From positions 1 through 64,000 of the forward strand of contig JAHDHI010000016.1 in assembly GCA_020631395.1 (NCBI GenBank): DNA of 64,000 nt, read 5' to 3'. A program made the position numbers and the translations under genes. The notes under the pieces were generated by a model, which did not search any database, was not told the DNA's origin, and worked only from the letters and a program-made list of their open reading frames with translations. Shown in pieces: positions 50,500-58,254 of this stretch. The stretch comes from Bizionia sp. (lineage in GTDB: Bacteria > Bacteroidota > Bacteroidia > Flavobacteriales > Flavobacteriaceae). Positions within the stretch are counted from its first letter, which is position 1. Every line of letters begins with the position of its first letter.

Positions 50500-50780
50500 A
50501 ATGTATCGATGACGATTTGAAAATAAACTAAAGTTATCGGTATGTTTAAAGTGATTACTCCCATGGATTTGAGGGTTTCCTTCCTGTCTTTTGCTATAAA
50601 GAGTGTTATGGCCAAAGAAATCAATATCAAACCATTCAAGATAGTTGCGAATACCACGTATGCATAACCAAGTCTGATGATGCTGAGAGAGGTTTTGAAA
50701 ATGAGATGCAATAGCAATAATAGCGTGCCTATCGAAAAGCTCCAAATGGCTATCTGCTTGGACGTTTTAAATGTGTTCAT
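50496..50780 (-). CDS. Small three-helix membrane protein
   Basis: A 94-residue protein with three hydrophobic segments (IAIWSFSIGTLLLLLHLIF, YAYVVFATILNGLILISLAITLFI, VITLNIPITLVYFQIVIDTL). No family recognised. Overlaps both neighbours by 4 and 14 bases, so it belongs to the operon. Confidence 0.7.
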   Translation of the reverse strand: MNTFKTSKQIAIWSFSIGTLLLLLHLIFKTSLSIIRLGYAYVVFATILNGLILISLAITLFIAKDRKETLKSMGVITLNIPITLVYFQIVIDTL

Positions 50781-51273
50781 GATTTTGTATGGTATTTAGT
50801 TGTTCTCTTATGAAGATGGCTGCTCTGAAATCATCTATGGAAACCTTCAGTAATTTTTCGAAGTCCAAATGGTGAAATGTATTCGCATTTCTTCCGATGC
50901 GATACGATTTCAAATAATATTTCAAATAGTCCGGAAGGATGAGTGTTCCCAAAAGGATTGCCCCATACAAATAGGGGCTTTGTTTTCCATTGCCCAGACT
51001 CAAATATTGCAAGGCTATCTCATCTTCCACATTAGTGCCGTAGCCCGTCAATACATGATATGCATCGTGCCGTTCCACCTTGGGTATTAATTCGAAATCG
51101 TTTTTTTTCAAGAATAGTCCCAAATGCTTGCCAAAGGTGTGATCTGGATAGGTGAGGAGTTCCGCTTTGCATATGTCCCAAGGTTTTTGACTCTTGAAAA
51201 CATAGGTGTATACTGTCTTTGAAATTTCGAAAAGCCATATGATGAGTTGTTTTCTATAGGTTTTCATTGGCAT
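50767..51273 (-). CDS. COQ4-like protein
   Basis: A 168-residue protein resembling the COQ4 family of quinone biosynthesis scaffolds: ERHDAYHVLTGYGTNVEDEIALQYLSLGNG has the HDxxH pattern that binds zinc in that family, followed by a hydrophobic LYGAILLGTLILPDYLKYYL stretch. This organism group uses menaquinone, so the actual role is unclear. Overlaps the gene on each side. Confidence 0.7.
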   Translation of the reverse strand: MPMKTYRKQLIIWLFEISKTVYTYVFKSQKPWDICKAELLTYPDHTFGKHLGLFLKKNDFELIPKVERHDAYHVLTGYGTNVEDEIALQYLSLGNGKQSPYLYGAILLGTLILPDYLKYYLKSYRIGRNANTFHHLDFEKLLKVSIDDFRAAIFIREQLNTIQNHEHI

Positions 51274-51634
51274 CGTTTTTAGAATTCCATACCCAGGTTT
51301 GCATCAATGTGAAAAAAGCCGAGGAGAAGAAACCAATGGCAAAGACCTCACAATTGAACTTCCAAATGGTAAATGCACAAACACCGAAAACAGCAATTGC
51401 ATAATAAGGGAAATACCTTTTGAAGATGCCAGAGTTTCCCAGACTGTCTTCCGAAAACCAAAAGAAAGGACATACCGTGAATATTATTGCCAAGAGACAA
51501 CATAGGAATATGGGGATTATGGATGGTATTATCCAAAAGAACATCGAGCTAGAGTATTCCTCGGTGAACAATACCGACCAAAAAATCACAGTTGCCATTA
51601 ATGTTGCTTTTATTGCTGTATTTCCAATTTTCAT
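51254..51634 (-). CDS. Small four-helix membrane protein
   Basis: A 126-residue integral membrane protein (TAIKATLMATVIFWSVLF, SSSMFFWIIPSIIPIFLCCLLAIIFTV, YAIAVFGVCAFTIWKF, GFFSSAFFTLMQTWVW). Unknown family. Three bases separate it from the DUF4173 gene upstream and it overlaps the COQ4-like gene by 20 bases. Confidence 0.7.
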   Translation of the reverse strand: MKIGNTAIKATLMATVIFWSVLFTEEYSSSMFFWIIPSIIPIFLCCLLAIIFTVCPFFWFSEDSLGNSGIFKRYFPYYAIAVFGVCAFTIWKFNCEVFAIGFFSSAFFTLMQTWVWNSKNDANENL

Positions 51635-51637
51635 GAT

Positions 51638-53020
51638 CTATTCTTTTATTTTGATGTTGTCATATTGCATTTCTTGCCATGAATTGGCATTCAATGCTTT
51701 CAAATAATCATGATACTTGCCATTGACTTTGTTCTTGTCTTCCGAATTGAAGGCATTGCCGTCTGCATGCGATTTGAGCAAAAGCGTGTTGTTGTCGGAT
51801 AGATTGATCAAATACTCGACATCCGTGGCTTTCGCATAGTTTAAATTGTAATGGGTAATTATCCTATCCCAGTTGAATAGGCTTGCAACGATTAAAACGG
51901 CAAATGCAGTCTGCATGTTGATGCGAAGCAAATACCATAGGTTTTTGATTGAATAAACCTTTATCAAGGTGGTAAATAGTCCAATGGAGGTCAATAGCAA
52001 ATAGATGTTCACTCCAATTCTTTTGTAGGTTATGCCAAAGGAATGAATGTATTGGTAGTTTTTAAATGCTATTATCACGACCAAAAACACATTCAATGCA
52101 ATCCACAAATAGGTGAGACGTTTCAAGGTTGCATTGTCTTTGTAAAAGTTCAAGTTTGCTCTAAAGAAGTATAGAATGATCACTATGGCGAATACGATAG
52201 AAACTATCAAGGCATTTACCCCACTATGTACTTGATGGGACAATTCATTGGCATTCGTAACATCTTGTTGAAGCACATAGACAACATCCGTAATTAAGAA
52301 GAATGCAATCAAGACGTTTAAAAGTGACATTAGAATGGTACCCAACTGTTTTTCATTTTCCAACTTTTTTACAGGGACTTCCTTTGCTTGCAGCAATGTG
52401 TTTTCGGTAGACAGATCCATGGTCGTGATGGGATTCACAGCAATTGGTGAGGAAATGTTGTTGAATAGGTAGTATCCCAACAAACCAAAAAGAACCCATT
52501 GAAAGTTGATGAAGTCAAAGTCAATTTTGGAAATCAGATCATTGAACATGGGATTTCCATTTTTATACAGACCTATGAAAATGATCAATACCACCAACGG
52601 TATGCCAATTACCTTAAGCCTATGGATGTAATCCATTCTTTGTTTGCGACTTGGATTTCCAGTCTTGTCGGATTGTTCGTAAAGGCGATGAAAAAAAGCA
52701 GCTGTCGTCGTATAGCATCCATTTAACCAGTTGATGTATAGGGATGCCTTGTGTTCCGAGATGCTGCCTACCAATATGAAAAAGGAAACAACGTTGGCCG
52801 TGATTGCCAAATTCGACTTATATAAAAAAACGGCCATCCCGGTAATGGAAAAAGCAAGGGCCTTGACGATCACCGTCTTGTTGTAAAAGGCTTCCTTCTT
52901 GTTTGCTGCCAATATTAGGATGGTCAACAAACTAAACAGTGATAGATTCAAGCCGAGGTCTTGTTTGTAAAACAATGTGCTAAACAATATGGCTCCGATG
53001 ATGTTGAAAGTATGTTTCAT
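51638..53020 (-). CDS. DUF4173 polytopic membrane protein
   Basis: A 460-residue protein with about twelve membrane helices. The family-typical segment is LYKNGNPMFNDLISKIDFDFINFQWVLFGLLGYYLF, and YKRIGVNIYLLLTSIGLFTTLIKVY lies in the middle. Function unknown. First gene of a seven-gene operon (to 48823); an operator matching the one in front of the winged-helix regulator operon lies 16 bases upstream of its start. Confidence 0.87.
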   Translation of the reverse strand: MKHTFNIIGAILFSTLFYKQDLGLNLSLFSLLTILILAANKKEAFYNKTVIVKALAFSITGMAVFLYKSNLAITANVVSFFILVGSISEHKASLYINWLNGCYTTTAAFFHRLYEQSDKTGNPSRKQRMDYIHRLKVIGIPLVVLIIFIGLYKNGNPMFNDLISKIDFDFINFQWVLFGLLGYYLFNNISSPIAVNPITTMDLSTENTLLQAKEVPVKKLENEKQLGTILMSLLNVLIAFFLITDVVYVLQQDVTNANELSHQVHSGVNALIVSIVFAIVIILYFFRANLNFYKDNATLKRLTYLWIALNVFLVVIIAFKNYQYIHSFGITYKRIGVNIYLLLTSIGLFTTLIKVYSIKNLWYLLRINMQTAFAVLIVASLFNWDRIITHYNLNYAKATDVEYLINLSDNNTLLLKSHADGNAFNSEDKNKVNGKYHDYLKALNANSWQEMQYDNIKIKE

Positions 53021-53035
53021 ATGGTTATTTTAAAG

Positions 53036-53054
53036 TACTTTGTATTTCAAAGTG
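53036..53054. promoter_or_regulatory. Operator copy 1 (TACTTTG-N5-CAAAGTG)
   Basis: TACTTTG (53036-53042), TATTT, CAAAGTG (53048-53054) form a dyad 16 bases upstream of the DUF4173 start. An almost identical site precedes the operon that contains the winged-helix regulator. The repressor is probably that regulator. Confidence 0.65.
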
Positions 53055-53073
53055 AATGAATAAAAAAAATCTG

Positions 53074-53367
53074 TTATTGTTTGTTAATTAATTTTTCAAG
53101 GGCACTTATGTGTTTTTTGAATTCGGCTTTACCCAATGGGGTAGTACTATAGCGCGTGTTCGGTTTACGCCCGATGAATTGCTTTTCGACAGCTATGTAT
53201 TCTGCCTTTTCCAAAGCTTTGGTATGACTGGCCAAGTTACCATCCGTGGCACCCAACAATTCTTTCAACGTATTGAAATCGGCATATTCATTGACCATCA
53301 AAATGGACATGATACCCAACCTGATACGATGATCGAACACTTTGTTTATGTTATGTATTATACTCAT
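53074..53367 (-). CDS. Winged-helix transcriptional regulator
   Basis: A 97-residue regulator from ATG 53367 (MSIIHNINKVFDHRIRLGIMSILM). DNA-binding part: YADFNTLKELLGATDGNLASHTKALEKAEYIAVEKQFIGRKPNTRYSTTPLGKAEFKKH, typical of the PF13601-type winged helix found in small Bacteroidota repressors. It is the last gene of a three-gene operon from 54204. Both the operon's own promoter and the DUF4173 promoter carry the same dyad. Confidence 0.9.
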   Translation of the reverse strand: MSIIHNINKVFDHRIRLGIMSILMVNEYADFNTLKELLGATDGNLASHTKALEKAEYIAVEKQFIGRKPNTRYSTTPLGKAEFKKHISALEKLINKQ

Positions 53368-53373
53368 GTCATT

Positions 53374-53391
53374 TCCTACCGAGGTAGGAAT
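53374..53391 (-). other. Short palindrome in front of the regulator gene
   Basis: TTCCTACC / GGTAGGAA with a 2-base centre, in the 25 bases between the 68-residue gene's stop and the regulator start. It can form a stable RNA hairpin next to the start codon and may modulate translation of the regulator. Confidence 0.4.
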
Positions 53392-53392
53392 C

Positions 53393-53599
53393 TTAATTTT
53401 TTTCAATATGTTCCTTGAGCTTTATAGCTCTCTTGAATAGGAAAATAATAGAATATGCAAATAAACCAATAATTGTCGAAACTGGTATCAATATCACTGC
53501 AGTCTGTTCAATTTCCATATCCTTGTAAAAGGAAATGGACAATCCAATGAAATAGGTCATACCAGCAACAACAAGTATCGTTTTTATGGCCTTCATCAT
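53393..53599 (-). CDS. Small two-helix membrane protein
   Basis: A 68-residue membrane protein (IKTILVVAGMTYFIGLSISFY and AVILIPVSTIIGLFAYSIIFLF) with a short charged tail. Its start overlaps the stop of the 202-residue gene by 4 bases. Unknown function; probably partner of the two flanking genes. Confidence 0.65.
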   Translation of the reverse strand: MMKAIKTILVVAGMTYFIGLSISFYKDMEIEQTAVILIPVSTIIGLFAYSIIFLFKRAIKLKEHIEKN

Positions 53600-54204
53600 T
53601 TAGCATCGTATTTAAAATGCATCCAAGTCCCATAAACAATGTGCATGACTCCAAAACCCAGTGTCCATAACCAAAAGCCATATCCAGGATAGAGTGCGCA
53701 AATCAGACCCAATGCAATTTGTATGAAACCCAAATAACGAATGTCCCCAATGCTGTATTTTGAGGCATTGACCAAAGCCAAGCCATAAAAGATGAGCATC
53801 AAGGCTGCCGTCTGTCCATATTTATGCTGGTTTAGGATGATTAAAATATAGATTCCCCCAGTCGCCAATGGTATCAGAAAATTAAAAAGCAATCGCTTTG
53901 ATGAAGCATCCCAGAAATTTTCACCATTTTTCTTGGCCTTTCTTGTGGTTAGGAAAATACCTGTCACAACACTGAAAAATGCTATTAAAAACAAATCCAA
54001 CAATACCAAATTAAACACTTTTCCATCTAAAAGAAGTCTCCCATAGCTGTATTCCGCTACCAACCAATATGCAACTGCAGCACCAACTAAGGCATATATG
54101 CCTGCTAAAATCCCAGATAGCCCGCTAAGTGAAATAAAACGAGACGACTTGTTCATCAAGTTCTTGATCTCGCTGATGTCTTTCAAATAATCCTGATCAC
54201 TCAT
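53596..54204 (-). CDS. Six-helix membrane protein of unknown function
   Basis: A 202-residue protein from ATG 54204 (MSDQDYLKDISEIKNLMNKSSRFISLSGLSG). About six membrane helices follow, e.g. ILAGIYALVGAAVAYWL, LFLIAFFSVVTGIFLTT, FLIPLATGGIYILIIL. The N-terminal pattern is common in Bacteroidota operons with a small winged-helix repressor. ATG 54204 is only 9 bases from the operator at 54213-54231. Confidence 0.8.
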   Translation of the reverse strand: MSDQDYLKDISEIKNLMNKSSRFISLSGLSGILAGIYALVGAAVAYWLVAEYSYGRLLLDGKVFNLVLLDLFLIAFFSVVTGIFLTTRKAKKNGENFWDASSKRLLFNFLIPLATGGIYILIILNQHKYGQTAALMLIFYGLALVNASKYSIGDIRYLGFIQIALGLICALYPGYGFWLWTLGFGVMHIVYGTWMHFKYDAK

Positions 54205-54212
54205 AATAAAAG

Positions 54213-54231
54213 TACTTTGAAATACAAAGTA
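54213..54231. promoter_or_regulatory. Operator copy 2 (TACTTTG-N5-CAAAGTA)
   Basis: TACTTTG (54213-54219), AAATA, CAAAGTA (54225-54231), a perfect 7+7 dyad directly upstream of the regulator operon. Same half-sites and spacer length as copy 1 at 53036-53054. Predicted autoregulation site. Confidence 0.7.
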
Positions 54232-54296
54232 AATGGATTTAATTGTAAAAAGCAAGTTAAAAATTCCTTAATTTTTTGAAACGTTAGCACTTTTAA

Positions 54297-54358
54297 TTAG
54301 ACATATAGGTATAAACCTTTTGGGAAAATGAGACAAAAGGTTTTAAATTAGTGTCTAA
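54297..54358 (+). promoter_or_regulatory. Composite leader hairpin before the 119-residue gene
   Basis: Outer arms TTAGACA (54297-54303) and TGTCTAA (54352-54358) enclose a ten-pair stem AAACCTTTTG (54313-54322) with CAAAAGGTTT (54334-54343). It lies 20 bases before the start at 54379. The inner stem plus following T's resembles an intrinsic terminator, so it could be an attenuator or structured leader. Confidence 0.45.
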
Positions 54359-54378
54359 CCTATTAAAAAATAAAAAGT

Positions 54379-54738
54379 ATGATCACATTATTATTGGGCA
54401 TGGCAAACATATCCGGAGGAATCCTATTAGGATTGGCAACATTGGACAAATGGGATGGGGATAGCAATTTTTTCAATAAGATAGCTGGTTTTTTGGCTCC
54501 TTTTCAAACCGTCATTGGAGGTGCGTTGGGGATATTGGCAGCCATGAGGCTTTTTGGCGGACATGGCATCTTGTTTAATGTAGCCAGCATATTGGGTGCC
54601 TTGCTACTGTTGACACATGCTTTGGGGAAAGTTCCTGCTTTTGGAGATACATTAAAGAAGTTGTCGGATAAATTGATGCCATTTAAGGCCATTATCGGTA
54701 TTGCATTGATAATAATTGGTTTAATTGGGATGTTTTAA
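54379..54738 (+). CDS. Small glycine-rich membrane protein with internal repeat
   Basis: A 119-residue hydrophobic protein with about four membrane helices. Two halves look related: FNKIAGFLAPFQTVIGGALG and LSDKLMPFKAIIGIALI, suggesting an internal duplication. Unknown family. Preceded by a structured leader and followed 6 bases later by a DUF1801 gene. Confidence 0.7.
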   Translation: MITLLLGMANISGGILLGLATLDKWDGDSNFFNKIAGFLAPFQTVIGGALGILAAMRLFGGHGILFNVASILGALLLLTHALGKVPAFGDTLKKLSDKLMPFKAIIGIALIIIGLIGMF

Positions 54739-54744
54739 TGACAT

Positions 54745-55092
54745 ATGAATCCAGCTGAAACTTACATCTTTGAACAACCAGAACCTTATCGGTCCATTTT
54801 GATGCATTTGCAAGTTATAGTGGAACATATCATACCAGAGGTAGAGTTAAAGTACAAATATAGAATCCCTTTCTATTACATAAAAGGCAAACCATTGTGT
54901 TATTTAAATGCAAGCCATAAGGGGCAATTCGTGGATGTTGGATTTTGGAAGGGAAATCAAATAAAAATGCATCAGGACCATCATGTGACGGAAAAGCGAA
55001 AAATGATGTTTTCCTTGCGTTACAAGTCTTTGGAAACCATAGACGATGCAATCTTTGTGGATGTGTTGAAAGAAGCAGTTTCCCTGTATTGA
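54745..55092 (+). CDS. DUF1801-family protein
   Basis: A 115-residue YdhG/DUF1801-type protein: EPYRSILMHLQVIVEHIIPEVELKYKYRIPFYYIKGKPLCYLNASHKGQFVDVGF is the family core, a small alpha/beta fold of unknown function. It follows the membrane gene by 6 bases and ends at a terminator. Confidence 0.85.
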   Translation: MNPAETYIFEQPEPYRSILMHLQVIVEHIIPEVELKYKYRIPFYYIKGKPLCYLNASHKGQFVDVGFWKGNQIKMHQDHHVTEKRKMMFSLRYKSLETIDDAIFVDVLKEAVSLY

Positions 55093-55116
55093 ATAGGGGA
55101 TTAGCAATAAATACGA

Positions 55117-55148
55117 AATAGGCTATGGCATAAAAACCATAGCCTATT
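55117..55148. terminator. Bidirectional terminator
   Basis: AATAGGCTATGG (55117-55128) pairs with CCATAGCCTATT (55137-55148), 12 perfect pairs, between the convergent DUF1801 and lipoprotein genes. Confidence 0.85.
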
Positions 55149-55169
55149 AATGCTATTTGGCAAACCTAC

Positions 55170-55895
55170 TTAAAAGTTTAATCTGCCTACATCATTACCA
55201 TTATGGTAGTAATCCCAACCACTGCTGGTGTTGTTGTCTAACCATACATTTGGATAAGCAATGATTCTAGAGTATCCACTTGAAGAGATGGATTGAATAG
55301 ATGTGTATACCTGCGCATAGAAATGCGTAACAAACCATCCGTCCGTACCTTGCAAGGCCAATGAAGCATGATCTACTTCAACCCAGCTAACCGCTTGACC
55401 TGGGTAAGCAGCTCTGAAGATATAGTAATCCCAATCTCCTTTTTCTCTGTCGTTGCCAAAGTTGTTCAATTCCTTCCAACCAGCATTTATGTTGCCTTTG
55501 TCTGTTTTGAATTGCACTCTACCCCATACATTTGCATCTGTATCGTTGTAGGTTTGAGTACCTGTATGAGTTACTATTCTGTAAAACCACTCGGTACTTA
55601 CGCCTTTGTTGTTTTTCTTGTACTCTTCTATGAATGCCTTTACATCTACCTCAAATCTCGCATTTGCTTCCTCTTCGGAAATGTCTCCGCCATATTTCAT
55701 ATGAAACAAAGGTTTTTCATCACTTAGATTGCCAATCTCGGAATCACTGTTTCCCGTTTGACTTTTAAATCCTTCCACTTGTTCGCCTTGAGGGGTGGAA
55801 GTTTCTTCAATAAGTTCAGATTTTTCACATGATGCGATGAATAATGCCAACGCTGTTAATACCAAGTACTTTTTTAAATTGTTTAAAGTTTTCAT
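55170..55895 (-). CDS. Lipoprotein with PLAT/LH2-like domain
   Basis: A 241-residue predicted lipoprotein (MKTLNNLKKYLVLTALALFIASC). After a linker rich in E and S (SELIEETSTPQGEQ), residues about 105-225 form a beta-sandwich-like domain: TGTQTYNDTDANVWGRVQFKTDKG, DWDYYIFRAAYPG, VSWVEVDHASLALQGTDGWFVTHFYAQVY. This pattern is close to PLAT/LH2 domains that bind lipids or proteins. Function unknown. Confidence 0.7.
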   Translation of the reverse strand: MKTLNNLKKYLVLTALALFIASCEKSELIEETSTPQGEQVEGFKSQTGNSDSEIGNLSDEKPLFHMKYGGDISEEEANARFEVDVKAFIEEYKKNNKGVSTEWFYRIVTHTGTQTYNDTDANVWGRVQFKTDKGNINAGWKELNNFGNDREKGDWDYYIFRAAYPGQAVSWVEVDHASLALQGTDGWFVTHFYAQVYTSIQSISSSGYSRIIAYPNVWLDNNTSSGWDYYHNGNDVGRLNF

Positions 55896-56418
55896 TGTTT
55901 TGATTTTTAATATTGATTTACATACTTTGTTAATGGATTAGGGTAAAGTCACTCTGCTAGCAAGAATTAAAGACCCATATCTAATTATTTGTTATGCAAA
56001 TTTATTCTGAAGAGAAGAGTTGTGTAAGAGGATAATGTCCCAAAAGAAACAATAAACACCTTAATAAAAAAGGGTGGTTTTCCTTGTTGACTTTTTAGAT
56101 TATACCAATTTGCTTATATAATCTCGTAGAGAAAACGAAGCTGCTTTTGTTCCATACCGCTGTGATTAGTTTGCATAGCCTTAGTCATGGAAATTATGAA
56201 CAAGAAAATAGAACGAAAAATAAGCACGTTTGAACGTGTCATTATATAAGCAAATTGGCATTGAATGATAATGTGTGCAAGTCATATGAAGATGAAGAGA
56301 CTTGAAGTGGAGCGTTAAGTGGCTTATGTTGAAGGATAAAAGAAGTGAGATGATATCATTCTTACTGAAGGTTTGATGCAATGAATCGTCATTAATGAAT
56401 CGGTATGTTGTTGAAAGA
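55896..56418. other. Gene-free stretch containing an inverted-repeat element
   Basis: No supported gene. It holds the promoter region of the lipoprotein gene (about 55896-55990) and the 154-bp inverted-repeat element at 56105-56258. A 66-codon minus frame at 56181-56381 falls partly inside that element and lacks protein character. Confidence 0.4.
56105..56258. mobile_element. MITE-like element with perfect 18-bp terminal inverted repeats
   Basis: CCAATTTGCTTATATAAT (56105-56122) is repeated exactly in inverse orientation at 56241-56258. The 118 bases between are non-coding. No clear target duplication flanks it (TATA before, CATTG after). The size and perfect ends resemble a non-autonomous miniature element, though a large RNA hairpin is also possible. 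Confidence 0.5.
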
Positions 56419-56991
56419 TCAATTTGCCTTGATAGGCTGAAGCCTTACATTGCGAAATCTAATTTCTCCTGTGCCGGTTGCTTGCAAGGCAATATGCCCT
56501 TTTGGATGCGCTTTGTCCTTGATGTCCGCCGTTAAAATACCATTGATCCAAACTAGGATATGGTCTTTTTCACTTTTAATTCTATAGGTATTCCATTTGT
56601 CAATCGTTTTCACCATTGCAATGGGTTTGGATTTTAATACTATTGTCCCAGTTCTATAATCTTGGTTTGGGTGTAGATCCCAAATATTGGCTTCATAGCA
56701 ATTATTTGGATTGATTTCATAATCCTTGCATCTTATGAAAACACCAGAGTTTATGGTACTGTCCGGTTTGAACTCAATTTCCAATAAAAAATCTTTGTAT
56801 GTCTGTTTTGTCAATACAAACCCAGAGCCTTCATCAACCTTTCCAATCAATTCATTGTTGGAAAAACTCCAGTCTGCTTCTCCAACAATGCTCCAATCCA
56901 TGGAGCTTTCTTGAAACAGATTTTGCGAATTGTTGCACGAAATGGTAAGCGATAAAACCAAGGCTGCAAAAAAGTAAAGGGAAGCTTTCAT
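56419..56991 (-). CDS. DUF1080 / LamG-like lipoprotein (3-keto-disaccharide hydrolase family)
   Basis: A 190-residue predicted lipoprotein (MKASLYFFAALVLSLTISC). Core: MDWSIVGEADWSFSNNELIGKVDEGSGFVLTKQTYKDFLLEIEFKPDSTINSGVFIRCKD, then NCYEANIWDLHP and IALQATGTGEIRFRNVRLQPI, typical of DUF1080. Members hydrolyse 3-keto-glucosides or bind sugars at the envelope. Its start overlaps the stop of a 55-residue gene (ATGA), so translation is coupled. Confidence 0.88.
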   Translation of the reverse strand: MKASLYFFAALVLSLTISCNNSQNLFQESSMDWSIVGEADWSFSNNELIGKVDEGSGFVLTKQTYKDFLLEIEFKPDSTINSGVFIRCKDYEINPNNCYEANIWDLHPNQDYRTGTIVLKSKPIAMVKTIDKWNTYRIKSEKDHILVWINGILTADIKDKAHPKGHIALQATGTGEIRFRNVRLQPIKAN

Positions 56992-57155
56992 AATCCGTAG
57001 GCCTTTTTTACACTTTCTACTTGTTCCTTTTCAGTTGTTTCAGGGTAAAGGAGGTATTTGAGCGCAATGATTGGTTTTACTTGTTCTATGTTTATTTTGG
57101 TAATCATGGCAATGGGAAATTTGCCATATGTGAATGAAGTCAATGCTTTTTTCAT
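56988..57155 (-). CDS. 55-residue protein coupled to the DUF1080 gene
   Basis: ATG 57155 to TGA 56988 reads MKKALTSFTYGKFPIAMITK then INIEQVKPIIALKYLLYPETTEKEQVESVKKAYGL. The stop overlaps the DUF1080 start by 4 bases (ATGA), strong support for real translation. No family recognised; no signal peptide. The opposite-strand frame here is unlikely. Confidence 0.5.
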   Translation of the reverse strand: MKKALTSFTYGKFPIAMITKINIEQVKPIIALKYLLYPETTEKEQVESVKKAYGL

Positions 57156-57596
57156 TTCAAAAAATTCAGAATTCGTTTCATCTGTTTACAATTATTGTTT
57201 TTTATCGGTTATCTGTAACATTCATATAATCATTTCACTATGTATCTAACTTTTTGGCTATGAATGTTTCATCTATAATTTTGGCACTCCTTTAATTTGA
57301 AATCCTTTTTGTATTAGAATGTCGATAAAACTGATACATGCATTTTTATTTGTTTTATGTTTTCGACAGTTCTTGGCGATGCGATGTCAATGTGTTTTTT
57401 ATTTCTTCCGTGAGTTCCATTTTAGTGAAAATGTAAAGGGGTAAGAGTGAATTTTATTTTAAGACTTATTGTAAAAGTACTTTTTTTGCTCAGTTCTTTA
57501 TTGTCAATGGTTTTTTATTTAGCTCCTGAAAAAAAGTTGTCCATAACCATACTCGAAGGATGTTGCTTGTTTTTCCTGTTTAATGTGGTTTCTAAC
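57156..57596. other. Gene-free stretch with probable promoters
   Basis: No well-supported gene. A plus-strand frame at 57447-57689 with a hydrophobic start overlaps the better-supported minus gene at 57597 and is doubtful. The promoter of the 55-residue/DUF1080 pair should lie near 57170-57230. Confidence 0.35.
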
Positions 57597-57815
57597 TTAA
57601 TCTGTCAATGTTTTGATGTTGAAGCCATTGTCTTTAACCAATTGGACAATGTCGTCTTCGGTTACATTGACAGTCGCTTCAATTCTTAGTACGTTGTCGA
57701 TGTCTTCCAAGTCTACAGACCAATCCAAGATGTCGTTATGATTGTTGAACATCGATTTCAACGATTTGACTTTCTTCTTGGATTTGATGTCAGTTCGAAA
57801 TAATAGTAATTCCAT
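57597..57815 (-). CDS. Small HMA-like protein without CxxC
   Basis: A 72-residue protein with the ferredoxin-like pattern of heavy-metal-associated domains (ELLLFRTDIKSKKKVKSLKSMFNNHNDILDWSVDLEDIDNVLRIEATVNVTEDDIVQLVKDNGF) but lacking the metal-binding cysteines. Small proteins of this type are frequent in Flavobacteriaceae. It lies 16 bases after the 139-residue gene of the sigma-factor operon. Confidence 0.75.
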   Translation of the reverse strand: MELLLFRTDIKSKKKVKSLKSMFNNHNDILDWSVDLEDIDNVLRIEATVNVTEDDIVQLVKDNGFNIKTLTD

Positions 57816-57831
57816 AATCTAGTGGTAAGGT

Positions 57832-58251
57832 TTAATGTTGTTCTGGTTTGGAGGTGTCTTCCTGTTTTTTTTGGGATTGGCGCTCGACATATTGTCTGTA
57901 ATGCTCATCACCTTCCTCTTTCCAAAAGTCATCATAATGTTTCCATTTTGAAAAGTCGCTTTTTGAGCCGTCTTTGCATTTGTGGCCTGATTTCTTGGAA
58001 GATTTTTTGCCTCCGCCATCTCTACCGCAACCACCAAGAAGTAGTTTCAACAATATGAACAAACCAACAGCTTGCCAATAAGTAAGTGTGGTCAGTCCAA
58101 AAATTTCAGGCATGAGCCAATTCCATAGCCACATGATTACGTAGCCGAATAAGATGGCCAAGCCAGTTATGGCAGCAATGCCAAAGAGAATCATTCCTGC
58201 AATCTCCAAAGGGGATCTCTTTCTGATTTTATGAGTGAAAAAGTTTTTCAT
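57832..58251 (-). CDS. Two-helix membrane protein in a sigma-factor operon
   Basis: A 139-residue protein with two membrane helices (GMILFGIAAITGLAILFGYVIMWLWNWL and YWQAVGLFILLKLLLGGCG) and a charged cytoplasmic tail with KWKHYDDFWKEEGDEHYRQYVERQ. It lies 3 bases downstream of the ECF sigma gene, the place of an anti-sigma factor, but it shows no recognisable anti-sigma domain. A membrane-anchored sigma-binding role is inference. Confidence 0.7.
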   Translation of the reverse strand: MKNFFTHKIRKRSPLEIAGMILFGIAAITGLAILFGYVIMWLWNWLMPEIFGLTTLTYWQAVGLFILLKLLLGGCGRDGGGKKSSKKSGHKCKDGSKSDFSKWKHYDDFWKEEGDEHYRQYVERQSQKKQEDTSKPEQH

Positions 58252-58254
58252 GAT

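Noticed and set aside
57447-57689. 80-codon plus frame with a hydrophobic start
   Set aside because: It overlaps the better-supported HMA-like gene on the minus strand and its second half is antisense to that gene.
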